Shown: positions 1-11,800, counted from the first letter of the stretch. The stretch: 64,000 nucleotides of DNA from Gemmatimonadota bacterium (GCA_022826005.1 JAJDVT010000104.1:1-64000), one strand, 5' to 3'. Translations and numbers: made by a program. The notes: a model not told the origin generated them from the letters alone.

Positions 1-1
1 C

Positions 2-1888
2 CTCTGGACCCGGGACTCGACCGTGGTGTCCTTGCTCGCGGAGGCCGGGGCGGACGTGAACGCCCGAAACGGCTTGGGTCAGACGCCACTGCACGTCGCT
101 CGCGCGACATACAGTGCTGCAACCGTACGCAAGCTTCTGGAGCTCGGTGCGGATCCGCAGGCGCGCGACAATGCCGCGCGGATCGCCGATCCCGATTGCT
201 ACTGGGATACAGAGTACAGGAGTGCATACGCGTGGGATTTCCTGGCCGAGGCGCCGGCAGAAAGTGTCCGGGGATGTCTGGAGAGTGGTGTGTCGGTGGA
301 CGAGGTTGGAGGACAGGGGGTGACCCTTCTGTCAAGGTTACTTTCCACGGCCAGGTGCTGTAACGACTTCCGGAATGTGCTTCCGCTACTTGTCGCTGCG
401 GGCGCAAATGTGACCGAGAGGGATGACGCGGGCAGGGCGCCTCTTCATCCTGGCTTTGGAAGGAGGTATGGATTCGCTGCCCGTAGGTTCTCTGCAGACG
501 TGATGTCGGCATTGCTTGACGCGGGAGCCGATCCAAACGCTCGCGACCCGCAGGATTGGACGCCTCTGCACTTCGCCCCTGCCCCGAGCGTGCCTCTCCT
601 GGTATCCGCCGGGGCGGACATCAACGCACGTAACACAGGTGGTCAGACACCGCTGCACATCGCTCTTTCGCGTGGTGATCTCGCGAAAGTCCGCAGCCTG
701 TTGCAACTCGGGGCCGATACGGCGGCCGTCGACGGTGCGGGCAATTCCGCCAACCCAGTCGCCTGCGAGCGCTGGGGGTCCGTGCCCTTTTTCTCGCTCG
801 CCGACGTGGAGCGCGTGGCGGCGTGCATGCCCCCGGACGTGGACGTTCCCCCGGATGTGGACGAGCCTTACGGTTTCTGGGGCCTCAGCCTCGCCGACCG
901 TACACTTCCCGCAGCCGCGGCCTCGGCACGCGACACCGCGGTGATCAGACTCCTTCTGGACGCAGGGGCGGACCTGCAGCCACGCCCTGGCCTGGGCGGA
1001 GATACACCGCTTCACCTTGCCGCCCGGAGCGGTACTGCCGAGGTGGTGAGAATGCTCATCGGAGCGGGAGTCGATCCAAATGTGCGGAACACCCGGCTCG
1101 CCAGGTATCACGCCACCAGCCTCACCCCCCTTCACTTCGCAGCAGCCTCAAACCCGGACCCCGATGTCGTCTCAACCCTGATCGAGATGGGTGCCGAACT
1201 CAACGCCCGTGACCACGAAGGCAAGTTCCCACTGCACCACGCGGCGATGAATGCGAATCCAGCCGTGGCCGGGGCGCTGCTGGAAGCCGGAGCCGACGTG
1301 AACGCACCCCCGGGCTGGTTCACACCGCTGCATCAGGCCGCCCTCAGCAACTCGAATCCCGCTGTGCTCACTTTCCTGATCGCGGCCGGTGCCGACGTAA
1401 ACGCGAGGGATGGCCTGGGGTTTACTCCACTGCACAAGGCCGCACGGTACAACCCTCATCCGGAGATCATTACCACGCTCATCGAGGCCGGGGCCGAGGT
1501 GAACGCCCGAGACCCGGACGGGTACGTTCCCGAGGGACGCAGCCCGAACGACCGTACTCCCCTGTTCGAGGCGGTGTTCCGCCCAAGCCTGTGGTCGCAC
1601 TACGTCGGACCCTGGCCGACGAGAGGCAACGCCCCGGTCATCGAAGCTCTGTTGCGCGCCGGCGCCGATCTCGAGCAAGCCGATCGAGCCGGCCGGACCC
1701 CCTTGCATGCGGCCGCGCAGACCCATCCCGCAGTCTTCCCACTGCTCCTGCGCCTGGGTGCGGATCCGAATGTCCGCGACGCGAACGGCAAGACACCAAT
1801 GGACTACGCGTTGGAGAACCGATCGCTGGAGGGGCTGCCCGAGGTCCGGCGGATCCGCGAGTCGTGGCGGAAGCCTCCCGGACCCTGA
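2..1888 (+). CDS. Giant ankyrin-repeat protein, 5' end outside window (array copy 1)
   Basis: The reading frame is open from base 2, so this is the C-terminal part of a larger gene; the GTG at 23 is only an internal valine. About 17 ankyrin repeats (TPLHxAA... LLxAGADVNAR) are visible. It keeps the third and fourth cysteine modules of the family: a long third module starting DPDCYWD and ending RGCLESG, followed by an extra CC pair (RCCNDF), and a fourth module CERWG...AAC with 19 residues between the cysteines. The tail is the class B form (LEGLPEVRR), most like copy 6 at 15948-19415, with which it also shares the extra CC pair. Export cannot be seen here because the N-terminus is missing, but every complete paralogue has a signal sequence. 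Function is unknown; ankyrin domains bind proteins. Confidence 0.9.
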   Translation, partial: LWTRDSTVVSLLAEAGADVNARNGLGQTPLHVARATYSAATVRKLLELGADPQARDNAARIADPDCYWDTEYRSAYAWDFLAEAPAESVRGCLESGVSVDEVGGQGVTLLSRLLSTARCCNDFRNVLPLLVAAGANVTERDDAGRAPLHPGFGRRYGFAARRFSADVMSALLDAGADPNARDPQDWTPLHFAPAPSVPLLVSAGADINARNTGGQTPLHIALSRGDLAKVRSLLQLGADTAAVDGAGNSANPVACERWGSVPFFSLADVERVAACMPPDVDVPPDVDEPYGFWGLSLADRTLPAAAASARDTAVIRLLLDAGADLQPRPGLGGDTPLHLAARSGTAEVVRMLIGAGVDPNVRNTRLARYHATSLTPLHFAAASNPDPDVVSTLIEMGAELNARDHEGKFPLHHAAMNANPAVAGALLEAGADVNAPPGWFTPLHQAALSNSNPAVLTFLIAAGADVNARDGLGFTPLHKAARYNPHPEIITTLIEAGAEVNARDPDGYVPEGRSPNDRTPLFEAVFRPSLWSHYVGPWPTRGNAPVIEALLRAGADLEQADRAGRTPLHAAAQTHPAVFPLLLRLGADPNVRDANGKTPMDYALENRSLEGLPEVRRIRESWRKPPGP

Positions 1889-1903
1889 CCCGGCACCGCC
1901 GGG
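1889..1903 (+). terminator. Short GC hairpin directly after copy 1 stop
   Basis: CCCGGC-ACC-GCCGGG forms a perfect 6-bp stem with a 3-nt loop right after the TGA. No T-run follows, so it is at best a weak terminator or a pause/RNA-stability hairpin separating copy 1 from the transcription unit that starts at copy 2. Confidence 0.35.
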
Positions 1904-1913
1904 TATCACATGG

Positions 1914-1919
1914 TATAAT
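1914..1919 (+). promoter_or_regulatory. Consensus -10 box upstream of array copy 2
   Basis: A perfect TATAAT lies in an otherwise GC-rich gap 54 bp before the copy 2 start. No good -35 is seen at 16-18 bp. This gap also lacks the junction element found between all later copies, and copy 2 has a strong GGAGGA at 1964-1969, so transcription of copies 2-6 probably begins here. Confidence 0.4.
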
Positions 1920-1972
1920 GGGATGACCCGGAACTAATCGCCCCAGGGCACCAGAGGTATTTCGGAGGAACC

Positions 1973-4900
1973 ATGAGAGAGTTCGCTCTGGCGGGTCGTC
2001 GGCCAGTTGTTGCGGGCGTCCGCCCGGCCCCCCTCGTCGCCCTGGTTCTCCTGCTGTGCCAGGGCTGCGCCGGTGCCCCCACCGCCGACCCGGCGGACGC
2101 GCGCGCCACCACCCCAGCCCCCACCCTCACCCACCCCACCTGCGACCACTGGGGCTCGATCGACTTCTTCCGCGATGCCACCCCGCAGCTGGTGCGCGAG
2201 TGCCTCCAGGCGAGCGCAGACCCCAACGGCCCCCCGGGCGTGTACCCGCTGCCTCCCCTCTTCGTCGCTGCCGGGTGGTCGCCGCATCCGGCCGTCATCT
2301 CGGCACTGGTCGATGCCGGAGCGGACGTGGTCGCCCGCGAATGGGGCGACCTTACCCCTCTGCACGAGGCGGCGAGCCAGAACACGAACGCCGGGGTCAC
2401 GGCCGCCCTCCTGGAGGTGGGGGTGGCCCCGAACGCGCGGGATCGGGACGGCATTACCCCGCTCCACCTGGCGGCGAAGGACAACAGCAACCCGGATGTC
2501 GTCACCTTACTGATCGAGGCTGGCGCCGACCCCAACATCCGCGATCCATACGGCAACACGCCCCTTCACCTGGCCTGGGCCCACATCTTCGCCGATCGCC
2601 GCCCGGTCATGCGCGAACTCCTGCGTCTCGGCGCCGACCCACTCGCACGCAACGATGCGGGAGAGATCGCCGAACCGACCCACTGCGACAACTGGAACAC
2701 GGGCTACTTCGCCTATTCGGCGCTCCCTGCGGACTACGCGCGCTGCCTGGACGCGGGTGCGGACCCGAACGCGCGCGTCGGCGAGGGGCAGACGTTGCTC
2801 CACCGGGCTTTGGAGAACCGAAACCCGGAGGTCACCGCCCTGTTGCTGGACGCTGGCGCGGACCCCAATGCACCGGGGCTTGGGGGTCCCCCCCTCATGC
2901 AGCCGATCTGGCTTAACACTCGGCGCTACATGAATCCCGACCCCGAGATTACAAGTGAACTGGTCCGCCTGCTTCTGGCTGCGGGCGCGGACCCCAACGG
3001 TGATAGCTCCGGAAACACGCCGTTGTACAGCGCCGCCAGCCAGGGGGCTGCAGAACTGGTTGGCTTGTTGCTGGAGGCCGGTGCGAATCCGAACCCGCCG
3101 ACCCGGCGCTGGGAGACATCGCCGCTCGCCGCTGCCACCCGATCCGGCCACACCGAAGTCATCCGGCTCCTGGAAGCCGCCGGAGCCGAAGCCGACACCC
3201 GGACCGGGGACGAATCGATACGTGAGCGTCCAGCCCCGGCAGGGGAAACACTCCCCGACGACCCCGACTACCCCTGTGGTGACACGGAATTCCTTGAGTT
3301 CGCCCCGCCCGAGAGCCTGCACGCGTGCCTGGAAGCCGGCGCCCGGTTCGACGAACCCGTCTCCAGGCTTCACTTGACCCCACTCTCATTCCTGGCCAGA
3401 GAGGGTCGTGCAGCCGTTCCCGAGAAGATCGCCGTCCTCCTGGCTGCGGGCGCGGATCCCAACACGGTCGATGACCAGGGGCGGACGACGCTGCATCTGC
3501 TCGTCGGGCGGGGGTCGGAGGACGACGCCATCGGGCGGATCGCCGTCCCGGCTTTGATTGACGCGGGTGCCGACGTGAACGCGCGCGACGACCAGGGCCG
3601 AACCCCCTTGCACGACGCGGTGGAGGCGGCCGTTCGGGGTGGGAGGACACCCGCACAGGACGCCAGCCATGTGATCCAGCTGCTGCTGCGGGCCGGCGCG
3701 GATGCGAATGCGCGCACGCATCTCGGCGAGAGTCCAATGCACATGGCAGCTCCGGCTTCGTGGCGCCCCGGAACGTGGGTGAGCCCTCGCGACGCGAAGG
3801 TGGTTGACCCCGTAATCTCCGCCCTGCTGTAGGCTGGCGCGGAGATCAGTGCCAGGACCAACAACGGGCGGACGCCCCTGCATGTGGTCGTCCAGGGAAA
3901 CCAGCCCGCTGCCGTACTTGCGCTCCTCGAAGCAGGCGCGGATCCGGCGCTTCGCGACGACGCCGGGAACCTTGCCGATCCGACCATCTGCGAGCACTGG
4001 GGCAAGGCGGTGTTCTTCGCGACTGCCGACGCAGATGACATCGCCCGTTGCCTGGAGGCCGGGGCGGACCCGATTGCACCCGTGGAAGCTTACCCCCAGC
4101 ACAGGGCTTCGCTTCTCCATTTCGTTTCCGTCCACGCCCGCGATCCAGCAGTGATCACCGCCCTCGTGGAAGCGGGCGCCGACGTGAACGCACGCGACGT
4201 TTGGGGATACACGCCCCTGCATTCTGCCGCTGAGAATGCCATGCCCGCCGCCGTGCAGGCACTGGTCCAGGCCGGCGCCGACGTCAACGCGCCGTTGAGA
4301 TCGTTCGGCCGCGGTCTGGACTCCCGGGGAGGACGGACCCCGCTGCACATTGCAGCGTCCAATCCCAACCCGGAGGTCGCCGCCGCGCTGATCGAAGCCG
4401 GCGCAGATGTCACCGCGCGGTCTGGGATTTGGACCGGCACCCCCCTGCACCTCGCTGCACGGAACCCGAATCCGGCGGTGGCGGCGCTGTTGCTGGACGC
4501 CGGTGCCAACGTGAACGCACGGGAGTTCGCAAGGACCTATTTGCCGTACGGGCTGACCGTGAGCAGCGTGGACGAGACCACCCGCCGGCTGGGTGGAATC
4601 ACCCCGCTGCATTGGGCGGCGTGGCTGAATCCGAACCCGGAGGTCCTCGCCCTGCTCCTGGACGCCGGAGCGGATCCCGCAGCCCTGGCATGGAGGACCG
4701 AGGACCACCACTATGCGGAACGGCGGAGCGACAACCCACACTACCAATGGTCGGGGAATGTCACTCCCCTCTACGACGCAGCCCGGTTCAGCGCCGATCC
4801 AGCAGCCGTGGAGACTCTCGTCGCAGCGGGCGCCAACGTGAATGGTCGCGGAGCGCAGTTGACCTTTCATCCCCGGCAGCAGACCACCTCTCCCGACCCG

Positions 4901-5188
4901 CACCTGTCGCCTCTCTATCTGGCGGTTCGGGGGGACGGACATCCCGCCACAATCGAGGCCCTGGTGCGCGCGGGTGCCGACCTGGAGCTGACCGATTCGG
5001 ATGGGCGGACCGTGCTCCACGTGGCAGCGATCGGCTACCCCGCCGTCTTCCCCCTTCTCCTGCGCCTGGGTGCCGACCCGGATGTCCTGGACGCCGAAGG
5101 CGAGACACCCATGGACTACGCGAGGGAGAATTACATGCTCCAGCCCTGGGAGCGAGTCAGAATGTCAACTCCGCTTGGCAGAAGGTAA
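1973..5188 (+). pseudogene. Exported ankyrin-repeat protein interrupted by an in-frame amber codon (array copy 2)
   Basis: One continuous frame of 1071 sense codons is broken only by TAG at 3830-3832, inside an ankyrin repeat reading ISALL-stop-AGAEISAR, where paralogues have LLEAGAE; a single G-to-T change (GAG to TAG) explains it. The start ATG at 1973 follows GGAGGA. The N-terminus is a signal sequence with a possible lipobox (LLCQGC, then AGAPTADPA, also seen in copy 3). Four cysteine modules are present: CDHWG, CDNWN and PCGDTEF before the stop and CEHWG after it. The tail is class A (LQPWERVRMSTPLGRR). The 619-aa upstream product would still be exported; the downstream part could restart at the GTG at 3884 but would have no signal peptide. 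A base-calling error is possible. Both halves look free of other damage, so the lesion is recent or false. Confidence 0.85.
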
Positions 5189-5200
5189 AGAGAAGATGAC
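5156..5200 (+). repeat. Array junction element, copy 1
   Basis: A 45-bp element with core AATGTCAACTCCGCTTGG, running from the last codons of copy 2 through its TAA into the start of copy 3. It supplies the upstream C-terminus (RMSTPLGRR), a GAAGG ribosome-binding site and the next ATG, with 7 nt between stop and start, so it couples translation of neighbouring copies. Confidence 0.9.
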
Positions 5201-8200
5201 ACTACCTCAGCAGACACAGACGTATCGGATCCGGTCGCTCGCCATCGCGACCACGCTGCTGGCCTCGCCCCTCGTCGCGGCTTGTGCGGGCGCGCCCACA
5301 GCCGATCCGGCGGGTAGGCGCGGCAACGCGTCACTCCTGCCCGCCCAACCCCTCTGTGACGACTGGGGCACCGACACCTTCTTCGAATCAGCGTCACCGC
5401 AGGATGTCCAGGTCTGCCTCGAAGCGGGCGCGGATCCGGACGGCCCCCGCGACATGTACTGGGGGCCTCCATTTCATACCGCGGCGCGCGTCACCCAACA
5501 CCCGGAGGTCATCGCATTGCTGGTCGGTGCCGGGGCGGATGTCGATGTCCGCAACTGGAGGGGGATGACTCCACTGCATTCGGCTGCGGAAGGCAATTCC
5601 CACGCCGGAGTCCTGGCCGCGCTGCTCGAAGCCGGCGCCGACCCCAACGCTCGGGACCGCGACGGGATCACGCCGCTGCACATGGCCGCCACCAACTCCG
5701 ACAATGAGCAGATCGTCACTGCCCTGGTGCAGGCCGGCGCCGATATCAACGCGCGCGGGCCACTCGGCTTGACGCCCCTGCACATGGCCTGGTCCGACCT
5801 GAGGCCCGATAACCGCGCTGCGGCAATCCGGGAGCTGTTGCGCCTGGGAGCGGACCGCCTCGCCCTCAACGATGGCGGCCAGATCGCCGACCCCACCCAC
5901 TGCAACTACTGGGACACCGACACCTTCGCCCATGCCGCCGTCCCTGCGGACTTCACGCGCTGCCTGGAGCAGGGCGCGGATGTGAACGCCCGCGGCGATC
6001 GGGACAATACCGTTCTCCATCGCGCGACGGGCAACGAGGATGCGTCCGTCATCGGGGTACTGCTGGACGCGGGTGCCGAGCTGGAAACGCGCAACTCCAA
6101 TGGACTGACGCCGCTGCAATCGGCCATCAGCAACAGCAACCCGGCCGCTGTAGCCGCCCTGCTGCAGGCCGGGGCGGACATCAACGCGGATGCCGGCAGC
6201 TTCTACGGCACGCCCCTGACCCACGCGGCTTTCCAGATCAGGGGATACACCAGCCCGCGCAACGCAGCCACGATCGCCATCATCGACCAGTTGCTGGAAG
6301 CCGGCGCGGACGTGAACGCCGTAGACGAGCGGGGCGACACGCCCTTTCTGAAGGTCCTCCGCAGTGGCGGCACCGGCACTATGGCCGACTCCACGGCGGC
6401 CCTGGCTTTGAAGCTGCTCGAGGCTGGCACGGATCCGGATGCCCCGGGCGCCCGGCTGACGACGCCGCTGCATGCGGCGGCAGGATCCGGCGCTCCGTTG
6501 CTGGTCGACGCCCTGCTGGACGCCGGGGCTGATCCCGACGCCCGAAATGAAGACGGCAACTCCCCCCTGCACCGTGCCGCGCGGACCGGCAGTCCCGAGA
6601 TGGTTGCGCAGCTGGTCGACGCCGGGGCGGACGTGAACGGACGCAACACGGACGGCCAGTCCCCTCTTCACCTGGCGGTTCTGGGGGGTGAGCGTCTCTT
6701 CAACGCGGCCATGGAGGCCCAACTGCTCGAGTACTTCGAACTGACGCTCCCGCAGGAAGAGACACCACCGTGGCAGCTCCGGGCGGCGGCACTCCTGGAA
6801 CTCGGCGCCGACCCGAACTCGCAGGACGCGGAAGGCAACACGCCCCTGCACCTGGCAACGGGAGCATTGGACACGGTCCTGGCGTCCCTGCTGGTCGACG
6901 CCGGAGCCGACGTCAACGCCCGCAACGAGAGTGACGAGACGCCGCTAATGGTGGCCCGCAACCACGCCAACGAACCCGTCGTCCGCAAGCTGCTCGATCT
7001 GGGTGCCGACCCCGGTGTCCTGGCGGCGACCGGGGGGACTGAGGGCCTTCTCTGCGACCTGACCGACCGCATGTTGGTGCAGCGCGCTCCGGTTGAAAGC
7101 CTGACTGCCTGCCTGGTGGCCGGCTTTTCCTCCGACCTTCCCGATTGGGGTGGCCAGACGCCCCTTTTGACGCTCGTGGGTTCCGGCCCCGATCCCACCA
7201 TCCTCGACAAGATCGAACTCTTGCTGGCCGCGGGGGCGGACGCCAACGCGCGCACTCGTTCAGGCCACACTGCGCTGCATCACGCCGCCGGTGGAAGAGG
7301 GGAATCGTACAGCCCGGGGTGGGACGGGCCGGCGGGCCTCGCCGCCGCGACCGCGTTACTGGAGGCCGGGGCGGACGTGAACGCCCGGGATTCCCGGGGG
7401 GAGACGCCGCTGCACGGTGCGGCGCGCTGGCAGAGCCGCGACACGATCTCCATGGAGTCCCTGCTGCTGGCGGCCGGTGCGGATGTGAATGCGCGAGCGA
7501 ATGATGGCGCGACTCCGCTGCACCTGGCGGCTGCGCTTGACCACGTGCCGGCCGTATCCGTCCTCCTTGAGGCCGGCGCGGAGATCGATGCCCGGACCAG
7601 CACCGGTCTCACCCCTTTGCGTCTGGCCATGCAGAATACCCGGCGCGCCGCGGTCGCCAGGTTGCTGGAAGCCGGAGCCGATCCCGACGCGCGGGACCTG
7701 GAGGGGAGACCCTACGATCCGATCAGCTGCGAGCGATGGGGCACCCCGCCCTTCTTCGCATTCGCAACCGTTGATATCGTGACCGCCTGCCTGGACTCCG
7801 GGGCGGACCCTCGGGTAGTGCGCCAGCCGCGCCCATCGGCGTCCACCGGTGGAAGGCTGGTCGCGCCCGTCCGTACCGGTACTCCGCTGCATGTAGCCGC
7901 CGCCCACGCGCGGGATCCCGCGGTGATCACCACCCTGGTGAGGGCCGGGGCCGATGTGAACGCCCGCGACAACTCGGATTCTACGCCCCTCCACGCGGCT
8001 GTGGAGACCGGGACTGCCGGCGTGGTGCGCGCGCTGCTGGAGGCCGGTGCCGAGGTTGATGCACGGCCCCGCCGATACGTCTGGTTTTTCGGACCTGGGC
8101 AGACCCCGCTCCACAACGCCGCGTCCAATCCGGACCCGGAGGTCGCCGCGGCGCTTCTGGATGCGGGTGCCGATGTCGGCAGCCAGGGCCCAGGCGGAGT

Positions 8201-8849
8201 TTCTCCCCTGCACAGCGCCGCAACACGCGGGAATGCAGCGGTGGCCGCCCTTCTGCTGGACGCGGGTTCCGACGTCAACGCCCGTTCATCCACCGGCCTG
8301 ACGCCACTCCACCACGCCGCCGGGTCACGAAGCTCCGACCTGATCGAAATGCTGCTGGAGGCGGGAGCCGACGTGCATGCGCGCGGATGGTACGGCGTTT
8401 CCCACAGTGTGCAGGGAAACGTGACGCCCCTGCACGTGGCGGCCTACAGGAACCCGAACCCGGAGATCGTGACGATGCTCGTCGCCGCGGGGGCGGACCC
8501 GAACGGCGAGGTGCCGCGCGCGGGTCGTTTTCCCAACCAGCGCACCACCTCCTTCCCGGGGAAACCCCATTCACCCCTCCATCTCGCGGCAGGCAGCAAC
8601 ACCCCTGCCGTGATCGAGGCGCTCCTTCGCGCCGGGGCCGACCTGGAGCTGACCGACTCGGACGGCCGAACCGTCCTGCACCATGCGGCGGTCGTCTTTC
8701 CCGCCGCCTTCCCACTCCTCCTGCGCCTGGGCGCCGACCCGCAGGTGCGTGACGCCGCAGGCAAGACACCCATGGACTACGCGAGAGAGAACCCCGCGCT
8801 ACACCCCTGGGAGCGGGTCAGAATGTCAACTCCGCTTGGCAGAAGGTAA
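5196..8849 (+). CDS. Giant ankyrin-repeat lipoprotein (array copy 3)
   Basis: 1217 aa from the ATG at 5196, chosen because it follows the junction-element ribosome site and gives a proper signal peptide; the frame is open further upstream but only as a shadow of copy 2. The signal ends in a good lipobox (LVAAC, then AGAPTADPAG), so the mature protein is predicted to be a lipid-anchored exported protein. About 32 ankyrin repeats follow in four blocks. Each block starts with a cysteine module: CDDWG, CNYWD, CDLTD and CERWG, with 19, 19, 18 and 19 residues before the partner Cys. Apart from the lipobox Cys these eight are the only cysteines I see, which supports pairing as disulfides. The tail is class A. 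Copies 2 and 3 share the post-lipobox sequence. Function is unknown; a binding or adhesion role at the cell surface is inference. Confidence 0.92.
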   Translation: MTLPQQTQTYRIRSLAIATTLLASPLVAACAGAPTADPAGRRGNASLLPAQPLCDDWGTDTFFESASPQDVQVCLEAGADPDGPRDMYWGPPFHTAARVTQHPEVIALLVGAGADVDVRNWRGMTPLHSAAEGNSHAGVLAALLEAGADPNARDRDGITPLHMAATNSDNEQIVTALVQAGADINARGPLGLTPLHMAWSDLRPDNRAAAIRELLRLGADRLALNDGGQIADPTHCNYWDTDTFAHAAVPADFTRCLEQGADVNARGDRDNTVLHRATGNEDASVIGVLLDAGAELETRNSNGLTPLQSAISNSNPAAVAALLQAGADINADAGSFYGTPLTHAAFQIRGYTSPRNAATIAIIDQLLEAGADVNAVDERGDTPFLKVLRSGGTGTMADSTAALALKLLEAGTDPDAPGARLTTPLHAAAGSGAPLLVDALLDAGADPDARNEDGNSPLHRAARTGSPEMVAQLVDAGADVNGRNTDGQSPLHLAVLGGERLFNAAMEAQLLEYFELTLPQEETPPWQLRAAALLELGADPNSQDAEGNTPLHLATGALDTVLASLLVDAGADVNARNESDETPLMVARNHANEPVVRKLLDLGADPGVLAATGGTEGLLCDLTDRMLVQRAPVESLTACLVAGFSSDLPDWGGQTPLLTLVGSGPDPTILDKIELLLAAGADANARTRSGHTALHHAAGGRGESYSPGWDGPAGLAAATALLEAGADVNARDSRGETPLHGAARWQSRDTISMESLLLAAGADVNARANDGATPLHLAAALDHVPAVSVLLEAGAEIDARTSTGLTPLRLAMQNTRRAAVARLLEAGADPDARDLEGRPYDPISCERWGTPPFFAFATVDIVTACLDSGADPRVVRQPRPSASTGGRLVAPVRTGTPLHVAAAHARDPAVITTLVRAGADVNARDNSDSTPLHAAVETGTAGVVRALLEAGAEVDARPRRYVWFFGPGQTPLHNAASNPDPEVAAALLDAGADVGSQGPGGVSPLHSAATRGNAAVAALLLDAGSDVNARSSTGLTPLHHAAGSRSSDLIEMLLEAGADVHARGWYGVSHSVQGNVTPLHVAAYRNPNPEIVTMLVAAGADPNGEVPRAGRFPNQRTTSFPGKPHSPLHLAAGSNTPAVIEALLRAGADLELTDSDGRTVLHHAAVVFPAAFPLLLRLGADPQVRDAAGKTPMDYARENPALHPWERVRMSTPLGRR

Positions 8850-8861
8850 GGAGAACATGAC
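8817..8861 (+). repeat. Array junction element, copy 2
   Basis: A 45-bp element joining copies 3 and 4. It differs from the other junctions by only a few bases near the start codon (AAGGAGAACATG instead of AAAGAGAAGATG). As elsewhere it holds the stop of the upstream gene and the ribosome site and ATG of the next. Confidence 0.9.
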
Positions 8862-11800
8862 AACCCGAAGACAGCCGAGCGCCGTCGCCATCGCATCCAC
8901 CCTCCTGGCCCCCCTCCTCTTCGCGACCCCGTCCACCGCCCAGCTCTTCCCCGACCCCCCTCCACCCCCCTGCGACGAATGGGGCACCGGATACTTCTTC
9001 CGGTCCGCCACCCCCGAGCGCGTGCGCGAATGCCTCGAAGCCGGCGCCGATCCCGTCGCCCCGAACCCGGACGGGGTCACGCCGCTGCACCTGGCGGCGC
9101 TGCAGAACCGCAACCCCGAAATCGTCACCATCCTGGTTGAAGCCGGCGCCGACCCCAACGCCCGGGGCCCCTCCGGCCTGACGCCTCTGCACATGAGCTG
9201 GAGCCAGTCGGGATCGACTCGTGCCGCGGCGGTGGCCCGCGAGCTGTTGCGGCTGGGGGCCGATCCCCTCGCGCGTGACGAGCGCGGCTGGGTCGCCGAC
9301 CCCACCCACTGCGACCACTGGAACACCGGGTCCTTCTCCCGCATCGCAGTCCGGGCGGACTTTGCCCGCTGCCTGGAGGAGGGCGCGGACGTGTTCGCTC
9401 GCGACGCCAACTTCCCATATGCGAACGACGGGGGCTACACCGTCCTCCATCACGCGACGGCGAACGGGGACGCTTCCATAATCGCGCTGCTCGTGGACGC
9501 CGGGGCCGACCTGGAAGCCCGCAACGACAGATGGGGCTTCACGCCACTCCACACCGCCATCGGCAACCGCAACGTCGCCGCCGTGACCGCCCTGCTGGAC
9601 GCCGGTGCAGACATCGAAGCGGATGCCGGCGGCATCTGGGGCACGCCCCTGAGCCGCGCGGCCATGCAGATCAGCGGGATCAGCAACAACCGCAATGCGG
9701 CCACGATGACGATCATCGACGCGCTGCTGGCCGCGGGCGCCGACGTGAACGCCGTTGGCGAGGATGGGCGCACGCCGCTTCTGAATGTTCTCCAGGACGG
9801 CCGCATAGGGCTCTACTCCACGAACGAGCGTCTGCGTGGCACCGAAGCCACCGCCGATTCCGTGGTCGATCTGGCCGTGAAGCTGCTGGAGGCCGGCGCG
9901 GATCCCGACGCGCCGGGAGGGTGGGGACAGACGCCGTTGCACGAGGCCGCGGAATACCGGACTCCGGCACTGGTCCAGGCCCTGCTGGATGCCGGGGCCG
10001 ACCCGAATGCCACGGACCGATACGGCAGCTCCGCCCTGCACGTGGCCGCCCGCGCCGGCAGTCCCGAGATCATAGCGCTATTGGTGGCTGCCGGTGCGGA
10101 AGTGAACGGGCGAACTGACGTTGGAACATCCCCGATTCACGTTGCGGTCTCGTCGGTTCCCTACTACCTGACCGGGGACAGCTCACAGGTGCGGACAGGC
10201 TCCTGGAGGCTCCGGGCAGCCGCTCTCCTGGAGGCGGGAGCGGATCCCAACCTCCCGGATGCGGAGGGTGACACGCCCCTGCACTTCGCCGCGCAGGAGG
10301 TCGACACGGCCCTGGTGTCCCTCCTGGCCACCGCCGGAGCCGACCTGAACGCCCGCAACGACAGGGGCGAGACGCCGCTCCTGACTGCACGCTACCACGC
10401 CAATGCGCCGGTCGCGCGCAAGCTTCTCGATCTTGGGGCCGACCCCAGTGTGCTGGAGGGCACCGGGGGGATCGACGGTCCACTCTGCGACCTCACCGAC
10501 TACTCCTTCCTGCTCCGCTCCCCGGCCGAGAGCCTGGGGGACTGTCTGGAAGCCGGCTTCCCCGTGGACAGGACTGACGCCGCTGGCCGGACGCCTCTAT
10601 GGCGCCTCGCGGGATTCACATCCTGGAGCTTTGACGACCCCGAAAAGGTGGCGCTCTTCCTCGCGGCCGGCGCGGATCCCAACGCGCGCACGAACTCGGG
10701 TTCGGGGCGCACGCCGCTACATCTGGTCGCCGAAGGGGACAGGGACTATTATGGTCACCGGAAATGGGTCGGCGAACCGGGCCGCGCCGCCGCCACCGCG
10801 CTGCTTGACGCAGGTGCGGATGTCAACGCCCGCGACACCCTGGGCCAGACGCCGCTGCATGAAGCCGTCGGTCAGGAGGACGACTCCGCGACGTTCCTGG
10901 TAACCCTGCTGATCGAGGCAGGCGCCGACGCGAACGCCCGTGCTGACGACGGTCAGACCCCGCTCCACCTCGCCGCTTCGCGTGACCTTGTGCCCGTCAT
11001 GTCCGCCCTGCTCGAAGCCGGCGCCGAAGTGGACGCCCGCACGAATGACGGCCTGACCCCGCTGCACCTTGCTCTACGGAGAGGCCAGAGCGCCGCCGCA
11101 ACGACCCTGTTGGAAGCCGGAGCCGATCCTGACGCGCGCGACGCGGAGGGAAACCTCGTCGATCCGACCGACTGCGAGCACTGGGGCGCCGAAGCCTTCT
11201 TCGTGTTCGCCACTGCCGACATCGTCGAGAACTGCCTCGATGCGGGTGCGGACCCGAATGCCCTGCCCGAGTGGGCGGATTCCCCGGATACCCGCCCATT
11301 TGCCATCTTTGAACCCCGAACGCCCCTGCACGCGGCCGCCGCACATGCGCTGGATCCCGCCGTCATCGCCGCCATGGTGCGGGCAGGGGCCGATGTGAAC
11401 GCCCGCGGCGACTGGGACAAGACGCCACTCCATGAAGGCGCCGAGAACGGCACGCCGGAGGTGGTGCGGGCGCTCCTGGAGGCTGGTGCCGACGTCAACG
11501 CGCGACCCAGGGAATTCGACCCTTCTTCAGGCGTCGCGAACACCCCGCTGCACTTCGCTGGCCGCAATCCCGACCCGGAGGTTGCCGCGGCGCTGCTCGA
11601 GGCGGGCGCGGACGTCAACGCCCGGGGACAGGACCGCACAACCCCGCTGCACTACGCCGCGAGCAACCGAAATCCGGCGGTGGCGGAGCTCCTGCTGGAA
11701 GCCGGCGCCGAAGTAAACGCCGGAGGGTCCGAGGGCATCACGCCGCTCCACAACGCAGCCGCGCGGAACTCGAACCCGGATGTGCTCGCCGTCCTGTTGG

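Noticed and set aside
3830-3832. Recoding of the amber codon as pyrrolysine or similar
   Set aside because: No stem-loop or other TAG use in the window supports it; a point mutation of GAG is simpler.
3386-5020. Antisense ORF of 544 codons (and similar long antisense ORFs over the other ankyrin genes)
   Set aside because: They mirror the periodic codon pattern of the ankyrin genes, have no ribosome sites, and give no recognisable protein.
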